Assembly (NCBI GenBank): GCA_035536935.1
Contig: DATLNC010000150.1
Location: 1 to 20,818 of the forward strand
Source: DATMER01 sp035536935
GTDB lineage: Bacteria; Acidobacteriota; Thermoanaerobaculia; Multivoradales; UBA5704
DNA: 20,818 bases
Reading direction: 5' to 3'
Of the stretch, positions 1-8,386 are shown piece by piece. A program made the translations under genes and the position numbers. Every line of letters starts with the position of its first letter. Positions within the stretch are counted from its first letter, which is position 1. The notes below the pieces were generated by a model. That model saw only the letters and a list, made by a program, of their open reading frames with translations. It did no database searches and was not told where the DNA came from.

Positions 1-3000
1 TTGGTGCTGAGGGTCGTGGTCCGGATCCTCGGCTTGTTGGTTGCGGTCACGAGCGGCGTGCCGAAGCCAGGCACGTTAAGGTCGATCCCCTGGCCCCAGA
101 GCTTCTGGCCGTCCTTGAGCGTGATACTCCCGATGTGCGGCGTCGTGGCCGTCTGCCCTTCGAACACGAAGATGATGTCGCCGTTGTTCGTCGTCGCCGC
201 GTTGAAGGCCACGATGCTGTCGAAAGGATTGGTCGAACGGCCGTCACCGCCAGCGGAGTTGTTCGAGTCGATCACGTCGCGGATGTACCAGACGCGCGTC
301 CCGACGCTGATGTTCACCGTGCCGGTGGAGGTGCTCAGCGTGTCCGTCACCTGGAAGGTGAAGGAGTCCGTCCCCGTGAAGCCGGCGGCGGGTACGTAGG
401 TGAACGAGCCGGTGTCGTTGATGATCGAGTAACTGCCACCGTTGACTGTGGTGCCGGAGGAAAGCACCACGCTCAGGGGGCCTGGGACGCTATCAGGATC
501 GGTAGGGCCCGATTTGGCGAACAACCCGCTCGGATCCGACCAAGAGGCCACGCCGGGTAGCGTCGCACCAGCCACGTGCAACTGCGTGTTGCCGGGCGTG
601 GTGTAGCTGACCGGATTGGTCGTGAACTGCGGCGGGAAGTTGACTGGGAACGACTGCTGCACCTGCGGCGCTGGGTTGTAGGTGCCATTGCCGGCCTGAT
701 TCGCGTTGATCAGGCACGTTCCGCCGCCGGTGAACGACACCGTCGAGCCCGAGATCGTGCACACCGTAGCGGCCGAGGCATCGATGGTGAACGTCACCGG
801 CAGACCCGAGGTCGCCGTAGCCGTCACGGTGTAGGTCGGACCGCCGATAGAAGCCAGGACCGGAGGCGTCGAGGTGATGGTGATCGTCTGATTCTGCTTC
901 ACCACCAGGAAAGACTGCTGCACCTGCGGCGCCGCGTTGTAGGCCGCATTGCCAGCCTGATTCGCGTTGATCACGCACGTTCCGGCGCCGATGAACGACA
1001 CCGTCGAGCTGGCGATAGTGCACACCGAAGCGGCCGAGGCATCGATGGTGAACGTCACCGGCAGGCCGGAAGTCGCTGTCGCCGAAACCGTGTAGGTCGG
1101 ACCGGCCACCGTCGCACCGACCGGAGCCGAGGAGGTAAAGGAGATCGTCTGGTTCTGCTTGACCACCGGGAAGGACTGCTGCACCTGCGGTGCTGCGTTC
1201 CAGTTGCCATTCCCAGGCTGGTTTGCATTGATGACGCAGTTCCCGCCGCCGATGAAGGATACCGTCGAGCCCGAGATCGTGCACACCGAGCTGGCCGACG
1301 CATCGATCGTGAAGACCACCGCCAGGCCCGAGGTTGCGGTCGCTGTCACCGCGTAGGTCGGTCCGGCCGCCGTCGCGCCGGCCGGAGGTGTCGAGGTGAA
1401 GCTGATGGTCTGGTCACCCTTGGCCACGGCGAACGACTGCTGCACCTGCGGCGCCGCGTTGAAGTTGGCGTTGCCGGCCTGGTTGGCGTTGATGACGCAG
1501 GTACCGGCACCGATGAAGGAGACCGTCGAGCCCGAGATCGAGCACACCGAGGCGGCCGACGCGTCAATCGTGATGGTCACCGGCAGGCCCGAAGAGGCTG
1601 TCGCGGTGACGTTGTAGGTCGGGCCGCCCACCTTGGCATTGATCGGTGCCGTGGAGGTGAAGGCGATCGTCTGGTCGCCCTTGCCTACCAGGAACGACTG
1701 CTGCACCTGCGGCGCCGCGTTGTAGTTGGCGTCGCCGGCCTGGTTCGCGTTGACCACGCACGTCCCTACCCCGATGAACGACACCGTCGAGCCCGTGATC
1801 GTGCACACCGAAGCGGCGGACGCATCGATCGTGAACGCAACGGTCAGGCCCGAGGTCGCCGTCGCCGTCACCGCGTAGGTCGGTCCTCCCACCTTGGCGC
1901 CGGCCGGGGCCGACGAGGTGAAGGTGATTGTCTGGTCGTTCTTGCTCACCGGAAACGACTGCTGCACCTGCGGTGCCGCGTTGTAGTTGGCATCGCCGGC
2001 CTGGTTGGCATTGATCACACAAGTACCAACCCCGATAAAGGACACCGTCGAGCCCGCAATCGAGCAAACCGTGCTCGCCGTAGCGTCGATGGTGAAGGTC
2101 ACCGTCAGTCCCGAGGTCGCCGTGGCCGTCACAGTGTAGGTCGGGCCGCTCACCTTGGCGTTAACCGGTGCCGTAGAGGTGAAGCTGATCGTCTGCGAGG
2201 TCTTGCCCACGGCGAACGACTGCTGGACCTGGGGCGCCGGATCGTAGTTGGCGTTGCCGGCCTGATTGGCGTTGATCACACAGGTGCCCGAGGCAGTGAA
2301 CGACACCGTCGAGCCCGCGATCGAGCACACCGAGGTGGCCGACGCATCGATCGTGAACGTCACCGGCAGCCCGGAGGAGGCGGTTGCGGTCACGTTGTAC
2401 GTGGGCCCGTTCACCGTCGCGCCCGCCGGGGCTGTGGACGTGAAGGTGATCGTCTGCGATCCCTTCCCCACTGCGAACGACTGCTGGACCTGCGGCGCCG
2501 GGTTGTAGTTGGCGTCACCGGCCTGGTTGGCATTGATGACGCAGGTACCGACACTGAGGAACGACACCGTCGAGCCCGCTATCGAGCACACCGAGCTCGC
2601 CGAGGGGTCGATGGTGAACGCGACCGTCAAGCCCGACGAGGCGGTCGCCGTGACGTTGTACGTCGGCCCGCCTACCTTCGCATCGGAAGGTGCTATCGAG
2701 GTGAAGGCAATGGTCTGGTCGCCTTTGCCCACCGCGAAAGACTGTTGAACCTGCGGTGCCGGGTTGTAGTTGACGTCGCCGGCCTGGTCGGCGTTGATGA
2801 CGCAAGTACCGACGCCGATGAAAGACACCGTCGAGCCCGAGATCGAGCACACCGAGGTCGCTGTGGCGTCGATGGTGAACGTTACCGGGAGCCCCGAGGT
2901 CGCGGTCGCTGTCACCGCATAAGTCGCCCCTCCCACGGTAGCGCCGGAGGGAGCGGTCGAGGTGAAGCTGATTGTCTGAGAAGCCTTGCCCACCCCTATC

Positions 3001-3824
3001 GTCACGGTAGCCGTCGAGGTGCCGCCAGGGTTCTGGAGAATGTACTTGAAGGTGTCGTCGATGCCGATCGCGCCCGCGGGGGGGCTGTAAGCAAAGCTGC
3101 CGTCGGCGTTGAGCACGATCGACCCGCCTGCCGAGGTCGGTGTGGCCGCGCCGATCGTCGTCTGCTCGCCGCCGGTGCTCGCGCCATAGCTCAGGATCGA
3201 CCCTCCATTCAGAGTGTCGTTGCTGATAACCCCGGTCGCGGCGTTGACGTTGAGCGGCGTGTTCTTCTCAGCGGCGTAGTTGTCGTCGACCGCCACCGGC
3301 GGCCCGTCGACGAAGTACCCGCTGACATCGATGATGAAGTGCAGCGGGCCGGCCGAGTTGTTCTGGGCTACCAAATCCCCACTTGCCCCGAGTTCGACCA
3401 CGAGAATCTTCCCTTGGTTCACGCCACTCTTGAAGGAGAGGGAAGCAACCGCTACCTGCGGAGAGGGCTGGGACGGCTGGGAGACAACAACACCGTTCGG
3501 ATAGAGGCTCAAGTTTCCCGAAGCCGTCGTTTCCGCCACGGTGACGTTCAGCGCCACAGCCACGGCCTCTGCAGGTACCCCGCAGAAGCCATTGACGGTG
3601 ACCGTCCGCGAACCCCCGGCCGGGAGTACGCCCGCAGGAGCGGGAGGTGTCGGAGCCGCCGGCTGCCGGCTGTCGTACAGCCGACAGGGCGGCATGTTCG
3701 GCGCCGGCAGCGTGTAGAAATCGGTGGCGCCGGTGTTCGCATGAGCAGCCCCTGGAACCAGGAGCGCCACAAGGGCGAGGACGAGGAAGGCGATACGAAC
3801 TTCACGAGAGCCAAGAAATTTCAT
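1..3824 (-). CDS. Large secreted Ig-like repeat protein (C-terminus beyond window)
   Basis: The frame is open from ATG 3824 to the window edge, about 1,274 codons, and the 3' end is missing. Residues 1-29 look like a signal peptide (basic start, hydrophobic LVLALVALLVPGAA, AHA cleavage site). Residues ~44-165 form a module with PCRLYDSR, ALNVTV and FIIDVSGYF, seen in many predicted exported proteins. A cadherin/tandem-95-like segment (PVAVDDNY...) follows. Residues ~279-1061 are nine 87-residue Ig-like repeats. Then comes another tandem-95-like segment (GSFTYVPAAGFTGTDSFTF) and the start of what resembles a right-handed beta-helix (DIIFVFEG, DGQKLWGQG). The start at 3824 is chosen because AGGAG lies 6 nt upstream; an in-frame ATG at 3830 abuts that site too closely. 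The role is probably a surface or secreted adhesin-like protein. No enzymatic motif is visible. Confidence 0.85.
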   Translation of the reverse strand, partial: MKFLGSREVRIAFLVLALVALLVPGAAHANTGATDFYTLPAPNMPPCRLYDSRQPAAPTPPAPAGVLPAGGSRTVTVNGFCGVPAEAVAVALNVTVAETTASGNLSLYPNGVVVSQPSQPSPQVAVASLSFKSGVNQGKILVVELGASGDLVAQNNSAGPLHFIIDVSGYFVDGPPVAVDDNYAAEKNTPLNVNAATGVISNDTLNGGSILSYGASTGGEQTTIGAATPTSAGGSIVLNADGSFAYSPPAGAIGIDDTFKYILQNPGGTSTATVTIGVGKASQTISFTSTAPSGATVGGATYAVTATATSGLPVTFTIDATATSVCSISGSTVSFIGVGTCVINADQAGDVNYNPAPQVQQSFAVGKGDQTIAFTSIAPSDAKVGGPTYNVTATASSGLTVAFTIDPSASSVCSIAGSTVSFLSVGTCVINANQAGDANYNPAPQVQQSFAVGKGSQTITFTSTAPAGATVNGPTYNVTATASSGLPVTFTIDASATSVCSIAGSTVSFTASGTCVINANQAGNANYDPAPQVQQSFAVGKTSQTISFTSTAPVNAKVSGPTYTVTATATSGLTVTFTIDATASTVCSIAGSTVSFIGVGTCVINANQAGDANYNAAPQVQQSFPVSKNDQTITFTSSAPAGAKVGGPTYAVTATATSGLTVAFTIDASAASVCTITGSTVSFIGVGTCVVNANQAGDANYNAAPQVQQSFLVGKGDQTIAFTSTAPINAKVGGPTYNVTATASSGLPVTITIDASAASVCSISGSTVSFIGAGTCVINANQAGNANFNAAPQVQQSFAVAKGDQTISFTSTPPAGATAAGPTYAVTATATSGLAVVFTIDASASSVCTISGSTVSFIGGGNCVINANQPGNGNWNAAPQVQQSFPVVKQNQTISFTSSAPVGATVAGPTYTVSATATSGLPVTFTIDASAASVCTIASSTVSFIGAGTCVINANQAGNAAYNAAPQVQQSFLVVKQNQTITITSTPPVLASIGGPTYTVTATATSGLPVTFTIDASAATVCTISGSTVSFTGGGTCLINANQAGNGTYNPAPQVQQSFPVNFPPQFTTNPVSYTTPGNTQLHVAGATLPGVASWSDPSGLFAKSGPTDPDSVPGPLSVVLSSGTTVNGGSYSIINDTGSFTYVPAAGFTGTDSFTFQVTDTLSTSTGTVNISVGTRVWYIRDVIDSNNSAGGDGRSTNPFDSIVAFNAATTNNGDIIFVFEGQTATTPHIGSITLKDGQKLWGQGIDLNVPGFGTPLVTATNKPRIRTTTLST
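642..2990 (-). repeat. Nine tandem 261-bp (87-aa) Ig-like repeats
   Basis: The plus-strand anchor (C/A)GACTG(C/T)TG recurs at 651, 912, 1173, 1434, 1695, 1956, 2217, 2478 and 2739, always exactly 261 bp apart. Each unit encodes one beta-rich domain with the pattern QTIxFTS, GGPTYxVTATA, GLPVTFTIDA, SVCSIxGSTVSF, GTCVINANQAG, YNxAPQVQQSF. Two cysteines separated by 14 residues are conserved in the units read, compatible with one disulfide per domain after export. Spacing is invariant while codons vary, which suggests selection on domain length together with older duplications. Confidence 0.93.
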
Positions 3825-4135
3825 ACTCATCTCCTACTCGTCCCCTTATGCCGTTCGCCGCTGAAGAGATCTCGAAGACGATACGCCGGGCAATTGAACA
3901 TATGACGAAGAGACCCAGACGACTGGGTTGGATGGCGTGGCAATCATCCATGACACACCAGGACCCTTTTCGATCCCGGAGGGGGGTTTAGCCGACACAC
4001 TTCTCTAGTGGGACTACCCGCTCCGGGATATCACCTGCTTCGATGTCCCATACCTTACCATGAGTTGTCCAGGATTTGCCCACTTGGGGCGCATGTTAAA
4101 GAGATGGAAAATGCGCAGATTGCGCTAAGGAGGGA
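3825..4135 (-). promoter_or_regulatory. Long structured 5' leader of the repeat protein
   Basis: No gene is visible in this 311-base gap between rsgA and the repeat-protein start. On the minus strand it can form several hairpins: an outer stem pairing 4021-4028 with 3974-3981 (TCCCGGAG/CTCCGGGA), nested inside it 4016-4019 with 3984-3987 and 4007-4010 with 3998-4001, then 3945-3950 with 3929-3934, and finally ACCCAG-TCGT-CTGGGT at 3928-3913. The ribosome-binding site AGGAG lies at 3831-3835. A long folded leader before a secreted protein could be a riboswitch or other cis-regulatory RNA. The motifs GGGCAAA and CGGCTAAACC faintly recall c-di-GMP-I riboswitches, but the match is too weak for a call. 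No clear promoter was found. Confidence 0.35.
4108..4126 (-). terminator. Possible rsgA terminator
   Basis: About 10 bases after the rsgA stop the minus strand reads GCGCA-ATC-TGCGC followed by ATTTT, a 5-bp GC stem with a short T-tract. The stem is short, so efficiency is uncertain. It could separate rsgA transcripts from the downstream repeat-protein leader. Confidence 0.4.
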
Positions 4136-5218
4136 TCAGTCGCCCCGAGGCTTGAGCCGGTAGTGCTCCCGCAGGGCCTTCTGAGAAGCCTTGTTCTTCT
4201 GCTTCTCCCGAAGGCGGGCCAGCTCGTCCTGTTTCACCTGGATCTGGTGCTGTTCGCGCAGAAGCTTGTGGTAGCTCTCCAGGCGCTCGGAGGGGAGATC
4301 ACCCCGGGCGACCGCCTCCTCGACGGCACAGCCGGGTTCCCCCTGGTGACGGCAGTCGGAGAAGCGGCAGCCCTCCGCCAGCTCTTCGATGTCCCCGAAA
4401 GTGGACTCGATGCCCTGGTCCCCTTCCCAGAGCTGAACCTCGCGCAGGCCCGGAGTGTCGATGAGGAGCCCGCCCCCGGGGAGCGACAGGAGCTCGCGGT
4501 GGGTCGTGGTGTGCCGGCCCCGGTCGTCCCCCTCGCGCACGTCGCCCGTCCGTTGAGCCTCCCGGCCGAGGAGACGGTTGATCAGGGTCGACTTGCCCAC
4601 GCCCGAGGAGCCGAGGAGGCTCACGGTCTCACCTGGCTTCAAATACTGAAGGAGGGCTTCGCACCCCTCGCCCGTCTTGGCGCTGACCCGGTGGACCGGC
4701 ACGCCCATGGAGACCGCCTGGGCCTCCAGCAGGCAGCGGTCGGGATCTGCACAGCGGTCGAGCTTGTTGAGGATGACCACGGGCTTGGCGCCGCTGTCCC
4801 AGGCCGCGGTCAGGTAGCGCTCGATGCGCCGGGGATTGAAGTCGCCGTCGAGCCCCGAGACCAGGAAGAGCGTGTCGACGTTGGCCGCTACCACCTGCTC
4901 CTCGGTGCGATTGCCAGAGACCTTGCGCGAGAACTTCGAGCGACGCGGGAGGATCCCGTGGATCATCCCCCTCCCCTCTCCTGTCGGCGGACGGAAGGCG
5001 ACCCAGTCGCCCACCGCGGGATAGCCGGCGGAGCCGCCCGGCCCCATCAACTCGTGCCGGAGACGGCCGGCAAGATCGGCGTAGCACTCGGCGTCACCCG
5101 TGGAGACCCGGTTGAGCCCGCGCTGCGCCACGACCCGGGCGGCGACCAGCCCTTCCGTCCTATAGGCGTCGAAGTGCGCCGCGAAAAAGTCGTTCCAGCC
5201 GAGGTCTTCCAGAGTCAT
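4136..5218 (-). CDS. rsgA: Ribosome small-subunit biogenesis GTPase RsgA
   Basis: This 360-residue protein has the circularly permuted G-motif order that defines the RsgA/YjeQ family: NKLD (G4, residues 151-154), P-loop GSSGVGKST (203-211), TTTH (G2, 237-240) and DTPG (G3, 254-257). An OB-fold-like N-terminus with GDWVAFRP precedes it. A zinc-binding C-terminal region follows, with C284, C289, H291 and C297. The family releases maturation factors from the 30S subunit in a GTP-dependent late assembly step. The ATG at 5218 begins the conserved sequence MTLEDLGW. An in-frame extension to 5374 would run back through the copper operator and is rejected. A short basic tail ends the protein. It is divergent from the copper operon with no evident functional link. 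Confidence 0.95.
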   Translation of the reverse strand: MTLEDLGWNDFFAAHFDAYRTEGLVAARVVAQRGLNRVSTGDAECYADLAGRLRHELMGPGGSAGYPAVGDWVAFRPPTGEGRGMIHGILPRRSKFSRKVSGNRTEEQVVAANVDTLFLVSGLDGDFNPRRIERYLTAAWDSGAKPVVILNKLDRCADPDRCLLEAQAVSMGVPVHRVSAKTGEGCEALLQYLKPGETVSLLGSSGVGKSTLINRLLGREAQRTGDVREGDDRGRHTTTHRELLSLPGGGLLIDTPGLREVQLWEGDQGIESTFGDIEELAEGCRFSDCRHQGEPGCAVEEAVARGDLPSERLESYHKLLREQHQIQVKQDELARLREKQKNKASQKALREHYRLKPRGD

Positions 5219-5276
5219 GCGTGATCCATAGGCCTCTGCATTCTGCCACACGCGCAATGAAACCAGGTCGCACAAC

Positions 5277-5320
5277 ATACCCCTCCCCCCTTTACAAGAA
5301 ATAGGGAGGGGGGGTATATT
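5277..5320 (+). promoter_or_regulatory. sigma70 promoter with CsoR-type operator for the copper operon
   Basis: TTTACA at 5291-5296 and TATATT at 5315-5320 form a -35/-10 pair with an 18-bp spacer. The spacer and upstream flank carry an inverted repeat: ATACCCCTCCCCCC (5277-5290) against GGGAGGGGGGGTAT (5304-5317), matching at 12 of 14 positions. AT-flanked G/C tracts are typical of CsoR operators, and csoR is the last gene of this operon. The inferred mechanism is apo-CsoR covering the promoter until Cu(I) releases it. Confidence 0.75.
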
Positions 5321-5372
5321 GTTGTTCAGGACAGCGGGACAGAATCCCCGCAGGTTTGCAAGGAGCGACGAC

Positions 5373-5591
5373 ATGGAAGACCTGACGCTTCAAATCACCG
5401 GCATGAGCTGCGGGCACTGTGTGGCCCGCGTACAGAAGGCCCTGACGAAGCTGGACGGAGTGGACGTCCGCAACGTCGGTGTGGGATCTGCGGAGATGAG
5501 CTACGACCCGTCCCGCGTCTCGCCCAACCAGATCCTGGAGGCCGTGGACGCAGCCGGCTTCGAGCCGCACGTCGCGGGCGCAAGCGTATGA
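5373..5591 (+). CDS. copZ: CopZ-like copper chaperone (HMA domain)
   Basis: A 72-residue single heavy-metal-associated domain. The Cu(I) site is MSCGHC, with C13 and C16 in the first loop of the ferredoxin-like fold. The family carries Cu(I) in the cytoplasm to CopA and to CsoR. The ATG at 5373 is chosen because AAGGAG at 5360-5365 lies 7 nt upstream; a longer TTG start at 5319 would fall in the promoter -10. Its stop overlaps the next start (ATGA at 5588-5591), so translation is probably coupled. It is the first gene of the copper operon. Confidence 0.92.
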   Translation: MEDLTLQITGMSCGHCVARVQKALTKLDGVDVRNVGVGSAEMSYDPSRVSPNQILEAVDAAGFEPHVAGASV

Positions 5592-5977
5592 CCCCCCTGG
5601 AATGGATCGTCATCCTGGCGGGCGCCGCGGCGATCGCATGGGTGAACTGGTACTTCTTCCTGGCCCGGCGAGGCACGGCGTCCGCTGTCGTAGCCGAGGC
5701 CCCCGGAGGCGGGACCCAGGAGGTGACGATCACCGTCCACGGCGGTTACCAACCCGCCGAGGTGAAGCTCAAGAAGGGCATCCCGGCGCGGCTGGTGTTC
5801 GACCGCCAGGAGACCTCGGGCTGCTCCGAGGAGGTCGTCATCCCGGACTTCGGCGTCCGCAAGTTCCTCCCCGCGTTCCAGAAGACTACGGTCGAGCTGA
5901 AACCGGAGACGGCGGGGAGCTTCGAGTTCACCTGTGGGATGAGCATGCTTCGTGGCAGGCTCGTCGTGGAAGCTTGA
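5588..5977 (+). CDS. Membrane-anchored cupredoxin-domain protein
   Basis: This 129-residue protein has one N-terminal membrane segment (~4-25, WIVILAGAAAIAWVNWYFF) and a cupredoxin-like beta-barrel domain (~44-128). Candidate copper ligands are C79 (TSGCSEEV) and the FTCGMSM motif with C116, M118 and M120, which resembles small cupredoxins found beside copper ATPases. Few positively charged residues precede the segment and RR follows it, so topology is not certain; a periplasmic or outward-facing domain is likely. Lying between copZ and copA with a 4-bp ATGA overlap upstream, it could accept copper exported by CopA or buffer copper at the membrane. That role is inferred from position and ligands. 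Confidence 0.85.
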   Translation: MTPLEWIVILAGAAAIAWVNWYFFLARRGTASAVVAEAPGGGTQEVTITVHGGYQPAEVKLKKGIPARLVFDRQETSGCSEEVVIPDFGVRKFLPAFQKTTVELKPETAGSFEFTCGMSMLRGRLVVEA

Positions 5978-5987
5978 GGAGGCCATC

Positions 5988-8369
5988 ATGGCTACCACCC
6001 TGACCGAGCCGGGCGTCGAGAAGACCGAAAAGACGGCCGGCTCCACCAAGATCAACATCCCCGTCACCGGGATGACCTGCGCCAGTTGCCAGGCCGGCGT
6101 GCAGAAGAGCCTGCAGCGCCAGCCCGGCGTCGTGGATGCCGCGGTCAACCTGATGATGGGCAATGCGGCCGTGACCTACGACCCGGCCGTGACCCGGCCC
6201 GAAGCGCTGGTCGAGGCCATCCGGGAGACCGGCTACGGCGCGGAGCTGCCGGCCCCCGAGCGCACCGCTTTCGACGAGCAGGAGGCCCGCGACAAAGCCC
6301 AGACCGAGGAGTTCCACGAGCTGCGCCGCAAGGCGGTGGTGAGCGGGATTGTGGGCCTGATCACCATGGTTGTCTCCATGCCGCTCATGGCTCCTACAGG
6401 ACATCACGGCCCCGTGGCCGATCCCTTCATGCGCTGGGCCATGGAGTCCATGAGCCCGGCTCTGGAGCGGGCCCTCCCCTGGCTCTACCGCATCGATCCG
6501 CGGGTGCTCTCATACGGGCTGCTCGCCCTGACGGTCGGCATCATGGCCTGGGCCGGACGGCATTTCTATGCCCGCGCCTGGAGCAGCTTCCGGCACCACT
6601 CGGCGGACATGAATACGCTGATCGCCGTGGGCACGGGCGCGGCCTTCCTCTATTCCGTGCTCGCCACGGTGATCCCCGGCCTCTTCCTGCGCCGGGGGAT
6701 TCAGCCCGACGTCTACTACGAGGCCGTGGTCATCATCATCGCCCTGATCCTCGCCGGCAACGCTCTCGAGGCGCGGGCCAAGAGCCGGACTTCCGCGGCC
6801 CTGCGCGGCCTGATCGCGCTCCAGCCGAAGACCGCCCGCGTGCTGAGAGGCCCCGAGGAGATCGACATTCCCATTGCAGAAGTCCGGAGCGGCGACGCCA
6901 TCGTCGTCCGGCCGGGCGAACGGGTGCCGGTCGACGGCGAGGTCCTCTCCGGGGCGAGCGCGGTGGACGAGTCCATGCTCACCGGCGAGTCCATGCCGGT
7001 CGAGAAGGGCCCGGGCGACCGGGTCATCGGCGGCACGATCAACCGTACGGGCGCCTTCCGCTACCGGGCCACGACGCTGGGCTCGGACAGCATGCTCGCC
7101 CGCATCGTCCAGCTCATGCGTGAGGCCCAGGGCTCCCGGGCTCCGATCCAGCGCCTGGCCGACCGGATCAGCGCCGTGTTCGTGCCGGTCGTGCTCCAGA
7201 TCGCCATCGTCACCTTCGTGATCTGGTTCGTGGCCGTGGACTCCGCTCCGGCCGTGCGCGCCTTTGCCGCGGCGGTAGCCGTCCTCATCATCGCCTGCCC
7301 TTGCGCCATGGGCCTGGCCGTGCCGACCGCCGTCATGGTCGCGACCGGCCGGGGCGCCGAGCTGGGCGCGCTCATCAAGGGGGGCGAAGCCCTCCAGCGC
7401 GCCGGCGACATCACCCATGTCGTGCTGGACAAGACCGGTACCGTCACCGAAGGCCGTCCCACGGTGACTGATGTGGTGACCTCCGACGGCAGGAAGTCCG
7501 AGGAGCTGCTGCGGCTCGTCGCTTCCCTGGAAGCCTCGTCCGAGCATCCGCTGGCCGACGCCATCGTGCGCCACGCCCGGGATCTCGCGCTGCCCCTCGT
7601 CCAGGCCGAAGAGTTCCAGTCCGTGACCGGCCGCGGAGCGCTGGGGATGGTCGACGGCACGGCGCTCGCGGTCGGCAACGAGAGGCTGATGGCCGATTAT
7701 GCCGTCCCCGTCGAGCCCCTGAAAGCGGACGCCGAGCGCCTGACCATGGAAGGGAAGACGCCGGTTTACGTAGCGATCGACGGCAAGCTCGCCGGTCTCC
7801 TGGCCGTGGCCGATCCCATCAGGCCCACATCGAAGGAGGCGATCGCCCGCCTGAAGCGGATGGGCCTGCACGTCGTGCTCCTGACCGGCGATCATCGCCG
7901 TACGGCTGATGCCATCGCGAGCCAGGCCGGGATCGGGCGCGTCGTGGCAGGCGTGCTGCCCGAGGGCAAGGTCGAGGAGATCCGCCGGCTCCAGCAGGAG
8001 GGCGCCGTGGTCGCCATGGTGGGCGACGGCATCAACGACGCTCCGGCACTGGCGCAGGCGGACGTGGGCATCGCCATCGGCAGCGGCACGGACATCGCCA
8101 TCGAGGCGAGCGACGTGACCCTGATGCGCGGCGATCTCGGCGGAGTGGCCGATGCCATCGCCCTGTCCCGGCGGACGATGCGCACCATGAAGCAGAACCT
8201 CTTCTGGGCATTCATCTACAACGTGGTAGGCATCCCCGTTGCCGCCGGAGTGCTCTACCCGGTATTCGGACTGTTGCTGAGCCCGATCCTCGCGAGCGCC
8301 GCCATGGCGTTCAGCTCCGTGAGCGTCGTCGCCAACAGCCTCCGCCTCCGCCGCGCGCGGTTCGCGTGA
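5988..8369 (+). CDS. copA: Cu(I)-exporting P-type ATPase CopA
   Basis: A 793-residue P1B-type ATPase. One N-terminal HMA domain carries GMTCASC (28-34). Core motifs are TGES (332-335, actuator), CPC (C437/C439, ion path), DKTGT with phosphorylated D481, the SSEHPLA motif of the nucleotide domain, and GDGINDAP (679 on). Y744-N745 and M773 with S776-S777 in the last two membrane helices are the P1B-1 signature for Cu(I). The loop after the first membrane helix is rich in Met and His (PTGHHGP, RWAMESM). It exports Cu(I) from the cytoplasm using ATP. The ATG at 5988 follows GAGGAGG by 5 nt, so the longer reading from 5952 is not used. It lies 10 bp after the cupredoxin gene. Confidence 0.97.
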   Translation: MATTLTEPGVEKTEKTAGSTKINIPVTGMTCASCQAGVQKSLQRQPGVVDAAVNLMMGNAAVTYDPAVTRPEALVEAIRETGYGAELPAPERTAFDEQEARDKAQTEEFHELRRKAVVSGIVGLITMVVSMPLMAPTGHHGPVADPFMRWAMESMSPALERALPWLYRIDPRVLSYGLLALTVGIMAWAGRHFYARAWSSFRHHSADMNTLIAVGTGAAFLYSVLATVIPGLFLRRGIQPDVYYEAVVIIIALILAGNALEARAKSRTSAALRGLIALQPKTARVLRGPEEIDIPIAEVRSGDAIVVRPGERVPVDGEVLSGASAVDESMLTGESMPVEKGPGDRVIGGTINRTGAFRYRATTLGSDSMLARIVQLMREAQGSRAPIQRLADRISAVFVPVVLQIAIVTFVIWFVAVDSAPAVRAFAAAVAVLIIACPCAMGLAVPTAVMVATGRGAELGALIKGGEALQRAGDITHVVLDKTGTVTEGRPTVTDVVTSDGRKSEELLRLVASLEASSEHPLADAIVRHARDLALPLVQAEEFQSVTGRGALGMVDGTALAVGNERLMADYAVPVEPLKADAERLTMEGKTPVYVAIDGKLAGLLAVADPIRPTSKEAIARLKRMGLHVVLLTGDHRRTADAIASQAGIGRVVAGVLPEGKVEEIRRLQQEGAVVAMVGDGINDAPALAQADVGIAIGSGTDIAIEASDVTLMRGDLGGVADAIALSRRTMRTMKQNLFWAFIYNVVGIPVAAGVLYPVFGLLLSPILASAAMAFSSVSVVANSLRLRRARFA

Positions 8370-8386
8370 GAGAAAGGAGACCAAGA

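Noticed and set aside
576..3905. 1,109-codon open frame on the plus strand
   Set aside because: It is antisense to the 261-bp repeat gene. Its product is a low-complexity Arg/Asp/His-rich sequence with the same 87-residue period, as expected from the complement of a GC-rich repeat. The minus frame has a signal peptide, an SD site and recognisable domains.
3974..4080. c-di-GMP-I (GEMM) riboswitch
   Set aside because: GGGCAAA and CGGCTAAACC recall conserved pieces, but the GGGACGCAAAGCC core is not matched and the stem arrangement differs. It is kept only as an unspecified structured leader.
6510..8384. 624-codon minus-strand open frame
   Set aside because: It lies antisense to copA, whose frame has every P-type ATPase motif. 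The shadow product is His/Asp/Gly-rich with no domain.
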